DNA from: Mastigias papua
Lineage: Eukaryota; Cnidaria; Scyphozoa; Rhizostomeae; Mastigiidae
Reading direction: 5' to 3'
Assembly (NCBI GenBank): GCA_964019165.1
Contig: OZ025281.1
Span: forward strand, 3,541,240 to 3,605,239
DNA length: 64,000 nucleotides
Shown here: positions 1 to 12,425 of the stretch, piece after piece
How the letters are laid out: every line of letters begins with the position of its first letter
How positions within the stretch are numbered: the first letter of the stretch is position 1
Notes under the pieces: model-generated
The model's input: the letters and a program-made list of their open reading frames with translations, nothing else
The model's database searches: none
What the model was told of the DNA's origin: nothing
Program-made: the position numbers and the translations under genes

Positions 1-3000
1 AAGAAGGAGAATGGTACTGAAAAACCTCCCTCGTCTGAAAGTGAACCAAACCCGGCTGCAAGGTTAGTGATTCTGCAACATTTCTGTGAGTTATGTGTTT
101 TCCTTTGGCATTTACCTATGCAAGTAGGTAGGCCGCTATGTCAAATTTTGTGTTTATTCTTTTATCTGGAACCGGGGCTGTTTACGCCATCTTCATCATG
201 TGACTCTTATTACTTTGGTATATTTTGTATTCAGATATTATATAAGCTTTAACGGTCAATAAACCGTTAAGGTATTAAAAAGGTAATAACCTTTTTCAGT
301 GTTGAAATATAATTTTTTTGATTATGGAAATTTCAAGAGCAGGTCATTTGTCTGCAATATTAAGTAATAGTTTCTTTGTGTAACTGAACTTTACAGGCTA
401 TTTCTAAATTGGAACTATAAAGAGCAGGTGCAATGCAACTCTGTTTAGCCCCCTTTTTAGCTCCCTTCCCCGGTAAACGCCTGTCAAACGATAATTTTTC
501 TGGCATCGACTTGAGTCAATTTTAGAAAGCAGAGTCAGTCTGCAAGATGTTTGTTCTAGTTTGTTGTTTGACTCTGATCAGGAGCGTATTGGCTTTTCTG
601 TATGCGCTCCTCTTTCTATTTAGGCCACTCTCTGTTTATTCTCCTTTCTTACCAGTCCCTGTTTTCAAGCCCCCGTTTTATTGTTTGAGCGGCCTATGGT
701 GTTGATTTGCAATGGATCTGGTACAACCACATGCCAGGTACTATAGTCTTGTTTTATGCATGAAGCTATGCAGTGCGATGGTCTGTTGTATGTAGAAGTA
801 GGCCCCACTACTGGGGAATTGTTGTATGAAAGCATTTCAAGATGCATGCATAGCTGGGGCGTTTCACGGTCTCTTTTTCCCATTTCAGCACTAGAAATGC
901 CAATGAGGAGCAACAAGAACCTAAGCAGGAGGAGATGCAGGTAGACGAGCCAGAAAAATCCCAACCGTAAGTGTCCAGGGTTGCCTAGGCTACCACTTTT
1001 TACGTAGGGAGTTTAGTTGCTGTATTTTCACATTATTGTCGCTTATCATTTACGATTGGAGTCTTTCTAGGTTGTCGAGATTAATGGATGGTATACTACA
1101 CGTCTTTATACGACAGTGGTTTGCAAGCAAGTAGTACTTGACTTCTACACGAGAATATTCGAGTTTGTGTACATACCGTAAATCCTCGAATTAGCCCCCT
1201 TGGTGCTTATTTATTTTTTATGCTTTTTGGGTGGGGGCTTATTCGAAGGGGGGCTTATTCGAGGGGGGGCTTATAAAATTATTTGACAAATGTCGTATAA
1301 AAAGCTCATTACCATAGCTCCTTTTCTCCATACTATTACAAGACCAGTCTATATTTAAGCATTAGTCTTTATTACAGTCTTCATCATCACCTGGGGTGGG
1401 GGCTTATTCGAGGGGGGCTAATTCGAGGATTTACGGTACTTTTTTTATAAGGAACCTAGCACGAGGCCTAGTTCCATAAGTTCCTTGTTTTCGGACCTCC
1501 AATGGTCAAATTGTAGTACTAAAAGTTCTTTAATAGTTCCTTAATTTTCACTCCACATTTAGTGCCATACATGTAGTACGTTCAGAATTTGGCCCTTAAT
1601 TTAGGCTATAACTTAAGACCAATGGCGCATGGAACACTTGACACAAGCATAGCAAACAATCTATGCTGATTTTGGCTGCAAATGAATTGAACCGGCTTCC
1701 TGCCTCTTGATTGTTTGCTGATATAAAAATTTTTCAAGTTGAAAAGTTCCTTAGGGAATTTTCCTTTAATAGTATACGTTCTTTTTAGATATTTCGGCAT
1801 TCTACTTGTAGGTTCCTTTTGAAGTGGTTTCTTATAAAATAGAAAATGTGTACAATTGTAGTGGTAGGTAGACAGACAGGCACTGCACAAGTATAAGACA
1901 TTGAAAGATATAAATTTTCATAGCAAACCTGTGCAAATTAATCACATTATTGTGTGTCAGCTTATCAACTTTCTATGGTCCCAGAAACTTTGTACTGGAC
2001 TTGCTTAACTTTTTTGAGCAGCCAAGTGCCTCTTCCTTATAAGCCACTTTCTTGTAAGTAACATATAGTTTGTTTTTACTGAATAAAGTCATTATTGCTA
2101 GAAAAAATTGGAACGTTCTTGTAGGGTGCAGTAGCAGAACGGTTCATACTCTGACGTGTGAAACGTATGCTACAGTATGTATGCTAAATGAGTTTCGGAC
2201 GAAACAGCTTCAGATTGCCAGAAGAATGTTTCCGCTGTTTCGAGCAGCGGCGTAGCAGAATGGCTTGGGGCTCATAGGATTATTTTTTAGGGGGCCTTTT
2301 GAAGCTTAGTTTTTTTTTGCCAAATCTAGCTAAAGAGCGCGTACTTATTTTGATCAATAGTAGAGAAAAGAAGCATTAAGTAGCCTGTTAACTAGGGGAT
2401 ATCGGCTTATTAGATGCCTTTTTACGTCAACAAATGCAACAGCCTATCACTTTGAAAACTTTGGAGGGACTTTTCAAGATCTTTCAGGCTTGGGGGCCCA
2501 TAGGAGTTGCTTTATCCCCAACCGTGAAAGTTTCAATACTGGGCCGAGCAAAACTATCTTATAAAAGGAACGCATGCCTATTACATAGGAATTACGTATA
2601 ACGGCGAAGTGGACTTAGACGAATGAATGGTGAAACTTTTACAGTGTTGATATTAGGCCCACTTTCTTGGAGTTGTCAGATGTTCTTCGCTCTTCCTGCT
2701 CTTCGTATAGTCGACTGTTGAGAGTACATCCGGTTTACATGTTATGTTGATTTGTAAAAGCATTTTCCATATCATGCCTCTTCATGGTTTAGACACTCAG
2801 TCTACCTTGTACTGGCTTTAGGAGTCTGTGTTACGCTCTTGCGCGTTGCTTTTGTTCATTCATCGTATCTTGTATTTGGAAAGGGTGTATAGTATGAGGG
2901 TCTGTTGAGCTGCTCTCCAGTCCGGAATAGAAGGGGGTCCCAATCAAAGGGAAGTTGGAAAAATGCCTAAGCGGAAGGGGGCTGCGATAAGCCGAGAGGG

Positions 3001-6000
3001 GATTGGACAATTCTCCAATGGTAAATGTCTATGGGGTGGGCTGTTATGTATGGGTGTGGGGAGGTCTATATATGCATTGTTTAACAAACTCCAGTTTTTT
3101 GAAAAAGAATTTATTACTGTCTTAAGACTTAAAGAACTTAAAAATGGTGTCTATCGTCCTCGTTCATTATTCCATTATCATAGGCACGACTTTCAGCTGT
3201 GTTTTAGTACCTCTGACAGCTATTACTCATTTCATTTCAAAATGTTTTTGAACAGAACAGTTGCTTTTGCCGGACATTTGTGGGTCTGATTGGGAAAATG
3301 CACTCTTGGCTCAAAAGTAATAAGTGGGGGGGGGGGGTGTAATAGGAATGTGCTGATATGCAATTTTTGGAAATTTAGATGGTCCGGGACGCCTTTGCAG
3401 CACTGGAGATTATCTAATGACACCATCAGTAGACGTTGCAATTTAGTTTGACCGCTGCTCTGTCATTTTTTATACGGCACAGAATCGTACTGCACATTGC
3501 ACTTGTTCGCATATTTTCATATCTGTTTTGGTTGCTATCTTACTTGTATTCGAGGATTTAATGGAGGGGATTTTGGGCATGGTTGACTCAAGCCCTTTGT
3601 TAGAACGAGGAGATTTTAGGTGTGTTTAGCCCCCTTTCCATTCCGTATGGTAGCCGATAGCGTGCTGATGTATTCTTGAGTGGTGCTAGGGTGTAGCAAC
3701 AGAAGTGAACGGACAGATTTGAACAAGGCACCTAGTTACCAGTAAAGCACCATAATCAACGACAAACCAAGATTGTTATGACAAATTTTAGTCACGAGCC
3801 AAACAATTACCGACGACTGCATGATAACTGGGAGCTTCTCACCCCCCCCCCCCCCACACACACACTTTAGTCAGCCCATGAGGGTATTCTAGTGAGTTCC
3901 TTGGTTGGGAGTATGCACCAACTCTTTATTTTGGCTCTGTGCATATTCTATGTCAGTTACGTCTAGCTTGCGTATAATTTTCTGTTTATTGAAATTTGTA
4001 GGGTCTGCTGGGGCAAAACGGGTAACCCGGGGTAAAGTGGGTATATGACTATTTGCATCATTATTATTGACTTAAGGCTATGAAAGGATAAAGTACCATT
4101 TTGTTAACTTGGACAATACCTCTTATAGGAAATCGCATAAATTAGGTATGGAAGAGAGACAACTGGTTATTTATTTGCACAATGGTCATTTAACCATTTT
4201 GCCCCGGGTTGCCCACTTTACCCTATAGTTTGAATGACGTATTGGATATACTTTATGAACTTGGCACTCAGAAGTGACTTACTGCACAAGCGCCTTCGTA
4301 GTTTTTTAGGACGGCTCCCTGCTGTTATTTGATAGGATTTGCGAATTTAGCTCTTTAAAGGTCTTCGTTTGCCATTTCGTTATACCTTACATATTAAAAG
4401 ATTGTTTTATAATATCCTTTTCAGTATCCCTTTCGGTCTGTCCCACTCCTTGCTCGTCCCTCCCTCGCCTCGTGCTCGCTTCCTACTCACCCAACCCTAT
4501 TCCCATGCTCGCCTCTTTGATGAATAGAGCAAGCAAAAGTTTGTTTTAAGTTTTTATTCAGCTGATTAAAAGGAAAAGTTGTGGTAAACAGTAACATTCG
4601 GTTGTCTTTTGCACCACTGTATTGCATACTCTCCAGTCCGGAATAGAAGGGGGGTGGCAATAAGCGGGGGGTTGGAAAAATGTCTCAAAGTAAATAAGCG
4701 GGGGGGGGTTGCAATAAGCGGAGGGGGGGTTGGAAAAAGCTCCAAAGTGAATGTCTATGAGGTGGGCTTTTATAAATGGATGTTGAGAGAAGACACCAAC
4801 ATTTGCATTGGATAAAACACTTCAACTTTTTGAAAAAATTTATTACGTTTATTACATATTTCTAGCACGCTAAAAATGTGTCTATCATCGTCGTTTATAA
4901 TGTCATCATCATTAGCACAACTGTCGGCTGCGTTTTCAGTGCTTTTTGCAGCAATTACGCATTTCATGCTAGCATTTTTTCAGCGCAACAAGCATTCACA
5001 AGGAGTTACTTTCGCCGGACAATTCTGGGTCTGGTTGGGAAAATTTCCTCTTGGCTCAAAATTAATAAGCGGGGGGGTTGCAATTAGAATGTCCTGGTGT
5101 GCATTTTTTGAAAAAATAAATAGTCGGGGGGGATGTCTATTCCGGACTGGAGAGTAGTCAGATTTTGATAATTGGATTTGTCAGATTTTGTGTACAGTGC
5201 ATTCTAATTGTATCTCAATTCCTAATAATAATAATACAATTTATTTTAAGTTGGCAACTATAATAGGAGCAACGCTAATTAAAGCCAACTATATAAAATA
5301 AATAACCGCCTATTTACATGAATTTCTAAAAAACCTAAAATAAGGAAAACAAGTGCAAGCTAGATAAGTGAGCGAACTCCGTCGCAATAAACGTGAGCAA
5401 GCTAGATTTCGTATCTGTGAGTGTATAGCAACCCTAGAAGTTTTTCGTTTTGGTAGTATTCATGTCGACAAAGCTACCTGCTGCAACTTAACTTGTTTCT
5501 ATTAAAATGCCAGTGCTAGGTCGATTTGCTTTTAGTTAGCAATGTTTCGTGCTGTTTAGTGAATGCAAAGTTATTTTTTCTGAATCAAAGTTTTCACTTC
5601 CCTCTTTCATTAGGACAAAAGCCGATGATAATGTAGATACAACTATGAAAGGTAATATCTTTGGTTTTCTTTTCGTTTGAATTCATTTCTTGTAGAGGGT
5701 ATTAAGCATTTCGCAATCAGTTGTACCTCACTATTTATACCATGGATGTCATCTATCTAAAGGTTAAACTGATCGTCATTTCATTTTTCATGTCAGTTTT
5801 ATTCTTTTAACCAAGGTAATTGTTTTGCAATGTGCCCGACTAATATGAATACAATATGCAAGACTCAACGTAAGCTAGTTTCAGTTACCAACTGTTACAC
5901 GTGATAATTCATAAAAATCTCCAGTTGAAAAAGTTCAAACTTATATGGAAAAGGAGAACAATAAGACTCTCAGATTTTCTCTCAGGGGCAGTTTGAATGT

Positions 6001-6346
6001 CATGGCCTAGCTGATTCGAAAACTCTCGCCCTTTTAAATCAAAAGCCACGTGCTGCCTACCAGTTCTCTTCACCAGTGGGGAAGCATTTTTCTTGTTTCA
6101 GCATTTCGCCTTCATCAGAATCAGCTTCATATATATTTAACTATTTATATTTCATTTATAGATTTATATTTATATTTGAATTTAGATTGAATTATTGAAC
6201 TATAGCCATTTTATTGTATTCTTTCTACCTTGTAATTTTCAGACGACTCTGTGAAGGAACCGAAATCTGATACAGCAGAAGAACCAGAGAAACCAGAGAA
6301 GGGCACTGCGCCTGCAGCAGAGGACGTAGCTGTGAAGGAGTCATAG
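1..6346 (+). CDS. C-terminal part of an unrecognised gene with an acidic E/K/P-rich tail (partial, four exons)
   Basis: Four coding exons in continuous phase: 1-62, 889-966, 5614-5651 and 6243-6346, with stop TAG at 6344-6346. The first exon is cut by the window edge. Donors are GTTAGT, GTAAGT and GTAATA, and the acceptors follow TTTCAG, CATTAG and TTTCAG. The encoded 93 or so residues are low in complexity and rich in Glu, Lys, Pro, Asp and Thr, with short stretches such as EEMQVDEPEK and EEPEKPEKG, and no folded domain. Such tails occur at the C-terminus of many unrelated proteins, including Hsp110-type chaperones and chromatin proteins, so I do not name a family. The third intron (967-5613) is unusually long because several MITEs sit in it. 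The exon chain is fairly sure; the function is unknown. Confidence 0.7.
1176..1436. mobile_element. MITE with 24-bp terminal inverted repeats and TA target duplication
   Basis: The ends are perfect inverted repeats of 24 bp, beginning CCGTAAATCCTCGAATTAGC and continuing with four C. A TA dinucleotide flanks both ends, as expected of Tc1/mariner-type insertion. Inside, both subterminal regions carry repeated GGGGCTTATTCGA-like motifs. The 261-bp length and lack of any open frame mark it as non-autonomous. It lies in the long last-but-one intron of the first gene. A degenerate relative may lie near 18,360-18,460. Confidence 0.85.
2141..2250. mobile_element. Degenerate half copy of the foldback element found at 47,918-48,301
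   Basis: This stretch repeats, with many changes, the outer arm of the large foldback element: a GGTTCATACTCT-like piece, then TTTCGGACGAAA, then AGAAGAATGTTTCCGCTGTTT. The intact copy has GTCGGACGAAAAAAGC and AGAATGTTCCCGCTTTTT. No matching second arm was seen. It looks old and truncated. Confidence 0.5.
2515..2590. repeat. Dispersed repeat, copy 1 (copy 2 near 13,690-13,765)
   Basis: The motif TTTCAATACTGGGCC, followed after a short gap by a CTTATAAAAGGAACGC-like run, recurs near 13,700 as TTTCAATACTGGGCC then CTAATAGAAAGACGC. The ends were not determined and no coding potential is visible. It is likely part of an older mobile element. Confidence 0.45.
2913..3412. mobile_element. Degraded copy of the CTCTCCAGTCCGGAATAGA MITE
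   Basis: It starts with the same terminal sequence, CTCTCCAGTCCGGAATAGA, as the intact element at 4,629-5,154 and stays alignable with it inside (for example GCCGGACA, then GGGTCTG, then TTGGGAAAAT, then CTCTTGGCTCAAAA and a G-run). The far end is decayed to a GGTCCGGGAC...ACTGGAGA-like remnant. It shares the host intron with the intact copy and has a poly-G run near 3,329. Confidence 0.7.
4001..4223. mobile_element. Short TIR element with GGGTAAAGTGGG-type ends
   Basis: The two ends carry imperfect inverted copies of a GGGTAAAGTGGG...CCCGGGGCAAAA motif: CGGGTAACCCGGGGTAAAGT on the left and TTTTGCCCCGGGTTGCCCAC on the right. TA flanks both ends (3,999-4,000 and 4,224-4,225). It has no open frame. 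It is probably another TA-targeting MITE, though the left end is rearranged and the boundary is approximate. Confidence 0.55.
4629..5154. mobile_element. Intact 526-bp MITE, TIR CTCTCCAGTCCGGAATAGA, TA target duplication
   Basis: The left end reads CTCTCCAGTCCGGAATAGA and the right end is its perfect reverse complement. TA occurs directly outside both ends (4,627-4,628 and 5,155-5,156). G-runs inside each end (near 4,660-4,730 and 5,070-5,132) follow a GCAATAAGCGGGGG pattern. No transposase frame is present. A second, degraded copy lies 1.2 kb upstream at 2,913-3,412. Confidence 0.88.
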
Positions 6347-6941
6347 TCAAAGTTTTTTGGCATGGAACACCAAACGAACCAGGTATTGTTATGATGTGGA
6401 AATGTTAAAGATACGCCTATCTCAGGTATAGATTAGATTGCATAAGGTTTGCGGATAAACTGTATAGAATTTAAGTCGTTTCCCACTCAGTTTCTTTCTT
6501 TTGATAATTAAGTATATTAAAAACGTACATCTATGCGGACTGTAATTTTTTTGCATAGAAATATTTTGAATTTAGAACTGAAAGGACTGTAGGCAATTTT
6601 TGCCGGATACGGTCATTGACGGTGGAACCATGCGAGTTTTATCTAGGAAACCTTTCGCCGAAATGAGAGTTGAACGAAGAGGTGGAAACCATGAAGTTCT
6701 TGACTATGGTGTATCATCATGGCACTCTAAGTATATTATTTATTCGTTAGTAGACATTCTATCGATTAGTTTATTAGTATTTTGCTACTGTTTATTGAAG
6801 TCTTATTTCATTTGGTATCGACTATCACGGCTCGGTTGGTTGGCAAGCAAGTGGAAAGAGCTCATTAGCAGCTAGTTAGCTTTGGTTGGATGTTTATAGT
6901 TAAAGAAAATACCTAAATATTAAAATGTGGCATCAGCGGGA

Positions 6942-6947
6942 AATAAA
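6942..6947 (+). promoter_or_regulatory. Candidate polyadenylation signal of the first gene
   Basis: AATAAA lies about 600 bp after the stop codon at 6346, in a plausible 3' UTR with no other open frame of note. Only the hexamer supports it. Confidence 0.45.
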
Positions 6948-8105
6948 ACCCCGTTGTTTCATTGAGTTGAATATCTGGGTAGGGTCGGTATTTCGAAGAT
7001 GGGCATCTCGCTAGCAGTAATAAGCAATAATTTTTAAATATCATCATTATTGAAAGTAACGAAATCAGGAAAATTCCGGTAATATTAACCTAAAAAATAG
7101 TATGGCCTCGCAGAATCTATAAATACAGCGTAATTGATCCTTTATCTCCTCCTGAGTGTCCTTGTTGTTACCAAAGCAGGCCGGCCTCAGCTTAGCTATA
7201 GCTTAGAATATATAGTCTTAGTGTCCAAGTCAAACTGTGGATCAACGTGTAATAGGTTGCTTCGCCGAAGGAGCACTGCTTGCCTTAGATCCAATATAAC
7301 TTTGCCTTAGATCCCATATAACTTTGTGTTCTGCATCATATGTTTTAAGAATTATCAGAAGATTTATGCGTCTTTTATCATAGTAGCGATTGGTATTTTC
7401 CGCTGTTTTGAAGGCGTATCCAATACTTTATTTCAATCGCATGTATATACTTGATGGCGTTTAGTCTGGACAGAACTTACTCTTCTCGCTTAGAAAATGC
7501 GAGTAAACTTTACAAAATCCAGGCATGTTGACTTGCAGGCCGGCCAGGACCTATTGTGGGGCCTGGAGCAAATGAAGAATTTGGACCTCTTGTGACGTCA
7601 ATTTGAAATTTGATTGTTATTGGAATCACCAAAGAATAACTTCATAACTTGTAGGGGGTCCTTCTCAGGTTCGGGGCTCGGGCAATCTGCCCCCCCCCTT
7701 CCACTTCTTGGCGTCCCAGTGTGATGGAAGTGCACATTGTCTGATTAGATCTGCGGCTGTTCATACCAGAAGTCCCACCACTGTGGAACTCAGGGCAAAT
7801 TTGAATACCGAATTCCATTTGATTTATTAAAGAGAGTGGTGGGAGCCGATTTTGAAATCGGAAGATTGTTGCTTTGGTAATAACATCTAAAACACTTACA
7901 TTTATTTTAAGACGGCTCATTTGGCAAGGCTGGTTTACAAAGGGGCGTCGATGTATATGGCGATACAATAATGACAATTAGGAAAAAGTATTGTCATGAT
8001 GATTACCATGATGATTATGACAGAGGATATAAGATGTATGTGCATAATTGGCAGTCATTCCCCATGCTCATGGATAAAAATTGCAACAAGTGCTAATACC
8101 ATTGT

Positions 8106-8329
<224 letters not shown>

Positions 8330-9274
8330 GAATTAATTGCTGGGGTAGGATACTAAGCATATTGTACCTTTCAACGCAAGCCCCCTTTTCAAGAACTGCT
8401 ACATGGGTTATACGTAATTCATCCGTATTTGACCGCAGTGAGTGGAACCAGCGTCCTGATTAACGATTGTCTACAAAGACAAGAATGTTCGAAATTGAAG
8501 ATTTCCTTGGTAATTTTGTCTTTAGTATAGCACGCTTCTTAAATCTTGTGGCCTTCCTGGTGTAGTTTCTTTTCAAAGTGGTTCCTTATGGAAAGAGAGA
8601 GCGCATTGCAGTTTATTATTGAATGATGCTTAAATTTGCAAATTGGCGACAAGTGGGCTTTGTGTTGGTGTTTTGAGGCTGTTGTTAGTGCAAGACTATA
8701 TATAAGTTATTTATGTTAATATGTGAAGTGTAAACCGCGGTTTATCATTACATCTCTTTTCAGGTCCCTAGCTAGAGTGATTTTGTTAGGGGAATGGGGA
8801 AGGGGGCGGGGGAAAGCACTGTTTTTTATGAGCACAGAGAGTATTAGTCAGCTGGGAGGACTGGTAAATCACAGTGGCATTCAAAATGCATTGAATTACA
8901 GGGCTTGGTTTGCATTCTGACAAGTTATACAAACTAATAGTAACTTTCTTCGATTGCTCTATTTCTAAGAGGGCACGGAGTCACTTTCTGAAGCCCCAGG
9001 GAGCTTTGCCCCTAGGCCACCTGGCTAGGGGCATATCTCGTTGTGTGATAAACTCTGACCAGACGCCCTCGGCGTTTGGCTATAGAGGGGTTTTAATTTG
9101 TATTGTGAAATTTCGATGGTTTTTCGTCACATTACCGAGTGTTGTACAGTCGTATATATAGTCTTGCATTGACATGTATAGCGAAGTTTGGTCATGGGGG
9201 CCAGCAGCCTTTGGCCAGGAGGGCTATTGCGTGAAGGTGGCATGTATTGGATGTGGTCATTTATTTTCCTTCAC

Positions 9275-9332
9275 TATCATCACAGTGCTATCATGCAATG
9301 GCACACAATTGCATGATAGCACTGTGATGATA
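9275..9332. repeat. Perfect 25-bp inverted repeat with 8-nt loop
   Basis: Arms at 9,275-9,299 and 9,308-9,332 are exact reverse complements (left arm begins TATCATCACAGTGC, right arm ends GCACTGTGATGATA). The spacer is GGCACACA. No target duplication or larger inverted structure was found around it. It could be a short foldback insertion, a cruciform-forming site or a transcribed hairpin. Confidence 0.9.
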
Positions 9333-12300
9333 ATGGGTGGTGGGTAAGAGCTACTTAGTGGGTAAGGGTAACCTGTCCATGGGAGCCAGGGATGAGTCTC
9401 CGAAGAAAATTTTTAACAACCACTAACTAAAAATCCCATTTTTCTTGAATAGCATTGGGAGCGACTGCCCTCCCCCCCTTCGTCGCCCCTACTAGTGTCC
9501 TCCACTGCTATCAAGTATTGTCGGTCAGAGACCCAGGAAGAAGATAAGCAGAATGGGACGGGAATGCAATTGAACTCGTCGTCCTTTGGCAGTAAACCTC
9601 TCACTTTGATCACGCTCAGAATAGCCATTCGTATACCAAGTTTGTACTCAAACAGTTGCTCCACTACGGAAATGAGTGAACTCGAGTTGCGTGTTGAGAG
9701 CATTTGGCCGCCCCACTTCTACATATACTAAGTCCAAACTAATATGCACGCTCGCTTGACGTTGTAGCAAATTCATGGTGCGTTGTAGGGTCAAAAGCCG
9801 CGAGCGGTCGGCCGGATTTTATATGGATCTTCGTTTTGTCCTCAGTGAGTGTTGCGTATACTAGCATTCAATCAATTACCAGACAACTCTATGCAAATTT
9901 TATTAATGAACTGAGAGGTAACAAACTTAAGTGTAGACGCACGGCAACTAAGTTAAAGGGTAGCCGAGATATAATGCTTGTTTGTTGTGGAGCCAGTTCG
10001 GTAGAACCTTTGTCGCCCAGTATGTTTAACATAGCGAAGCAGACGAAATAGGCACATGGTAAACGAGGGAATTGCATTTGATTCCAATAAGGATATGATG
10101 GTACCTGCTTATGTATTAAAATATGATTGTTTTCATCCCAATAAAGTTGTCATTGACGTCATCTTGCACGAAGGCGCAATACTTGTACGGCCTATGAAGT
10201 GAATGCAAGCGATTTATGGGAAAACAAGCTATTAAACGAGGGGGAAATGAAAACCACCGTAAAGGTTAATTGATGAATTTGATGTCTCGCCTACTTTTAA
10301 TGACGTCATGATGCTTGCCTTCGATGCCGTTGACTGAGGATGACGTCCGTATGGAATGTGTTCAATAAAACCTGTCTCCATTTCATGGAAGTCACCTTTG
10401 CATTTCGTTTTCACTTTTCAGGCAAAGTAAGCAGGGGTGGGGGAGGGAGCCACAATAGATTAGGGGAGCTTTAGTGGACTATGCCTTTTTACTTGCCACC
10501 CCCTTCGGGGATCACACCCTGCAGTACAACCGTGTGCAATAAGATACACAAAGGGTGACGAAGCTCGTATGAGCAATTTTATGACATGGTAACAAATTCA
10601 ACATTGCTAAAAATTTCCCACTTCATGCTGCTTTTAGCCTCAGATTCGAATTGGTAAAAAATTGAGCCTAGAGAGAACTGTAGGGCCGTTTACCTCTTCC
10701 CCTGATGATGCCACTGATTGTAGCCCCTTAATCGTAGTGTACTAGTCTCGATTTTGACTTGGTCTTAGTTGATATTAGTTTATTCAAAATTCCTAGGGGG
10801 CCACATTGACGGATTCGGCTTCTGGGTCGTATGTTTGACACCCCTGTACTAGAAGTAATTTCAACGGAATACGTACTACACTAAGTAGATGTCTGTGAAG
10901 GGTCCTTTGCAAATGAAAATATTGCCGGATGTATCCAAAAAGCTAATAATGTTTTGTTTTGCGTATGCGCTTCATGTGTCAACCTCCCCTCCCCCCTTGT
11001 ACGCACTTGTACGCATTTGCTTGACCCCTCTCCCCCCTTCTTGCGTGCGTACTAAATGAATGATCCCATTAGTTGATCAATGCATTTGATAGTTCCTAGC
11101 TTGCTTGTCCCCGTTGAAGGATCACCACTCGGATATTAGAATTAGTTGCTGTATCTGAGCTTGTTGTTTTGAAAGATGATTTAGGTTATCCAGCACAATT
11201 ATGGCACTGGTTGAAATCTCACGATTAGTTTGCATGTGTTCGCGAAATCTGAGCTATTTATTTACCAGTTCAGAGATGTTTGGTTTCTGTTACGTAATCA
11301 GCTTTATTCTCAATACTAGCGGATCTGTCAGAATCAGAGTCGTTTAACGTGCTGTTTCACATGTGTATTTCTAAAAGCTTTTTATGCAAGTTCTAAAGAG
11401 AGACCTGTTTGTATCAGTGATGTACTTTTACAAGTCTTTATTTGGGGCATCAGCAATGAATTTTCCGACTTTTGTATCAGATTTGCGGACATTCCATATT
11501 TTAGCTTGAATTATCATCCCGGAATACGTGAAGTGGTCGCTAATCTACCTCACAGGGGCATTTGCCCCTTGGCTTACCCTACAAGCCACCACTGGTTAAT
11601 ATTATATTGTACATTTGTTAGCAGAGGTTCCCTGTAGCATAAAGCGTTGTACGTACACAGAGTTGCTATCCTGAAAACCTAAGAAAGTAGCTGTTCTGAA
11701 AGCTGCTTCTGTGGACCACGCCTACTGACCTCGCCCAATGTAATTGAAATTGTTCGAATTTTACTGCATAAAAATTCATGCAAGAAATTAAACTCAGTTG
11801 ACGTAATGAACACTTGGTTCATAATACCACGATAGGAATTTTTCAAGCTACCGTACTTTACGCTCACTGTGCAGGGGGCTAAGTAGCCCCAAAACTCTAC
11901 TCATATGAACAAAGGGTCGATTGAGGCGCAGAGCCACTTGAAAACAGTGCACGCAAGAATGATGTGCAGCTCTTGTGTTCTTCTTGAAAATATACTCATA
12001 CTGTATAAGAATAGAATTCATAGAAGGGTGAAAACGAACGCAACTAGTGCTCAAGACAATTCATATAATACCTATTGTATCTTGTTGAAACGTGTTAAAT
12101 GACATCGTGTTGAGTGAAATGAAATCACAACTTTTAGATGTACTGTATTCTACTTCTGCATACTTACGAATTGACTCTGAAAAAATGGAAGTTGCAGAAT
12201 GCGATTCAATAATTAATTGGTTTTCGTTTCATTTTTTGCGAGAGATTTCATTCCATTTTTGCTTTCAGTGAACTACTGCCCAAAATAATTGTAATATAAC

Positions 12301-12342
12301 TGACAACAGCGAGTAGAAAAGAGTATATTCTGTTTGTGTGTT

Positions 12343-12344
<2 letters not shown>

Positions 12345-12421
<77 letters not shown>
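12345..12421. repeat. (TA)n microsatellite
   Basis: About 38 uninterrupted TA units, followed by an AT-rich tail. The minus-strand frame across it is a repeat artefact. Confidence 0.98.
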
Positions 12422-12425
<4 letters not shown>

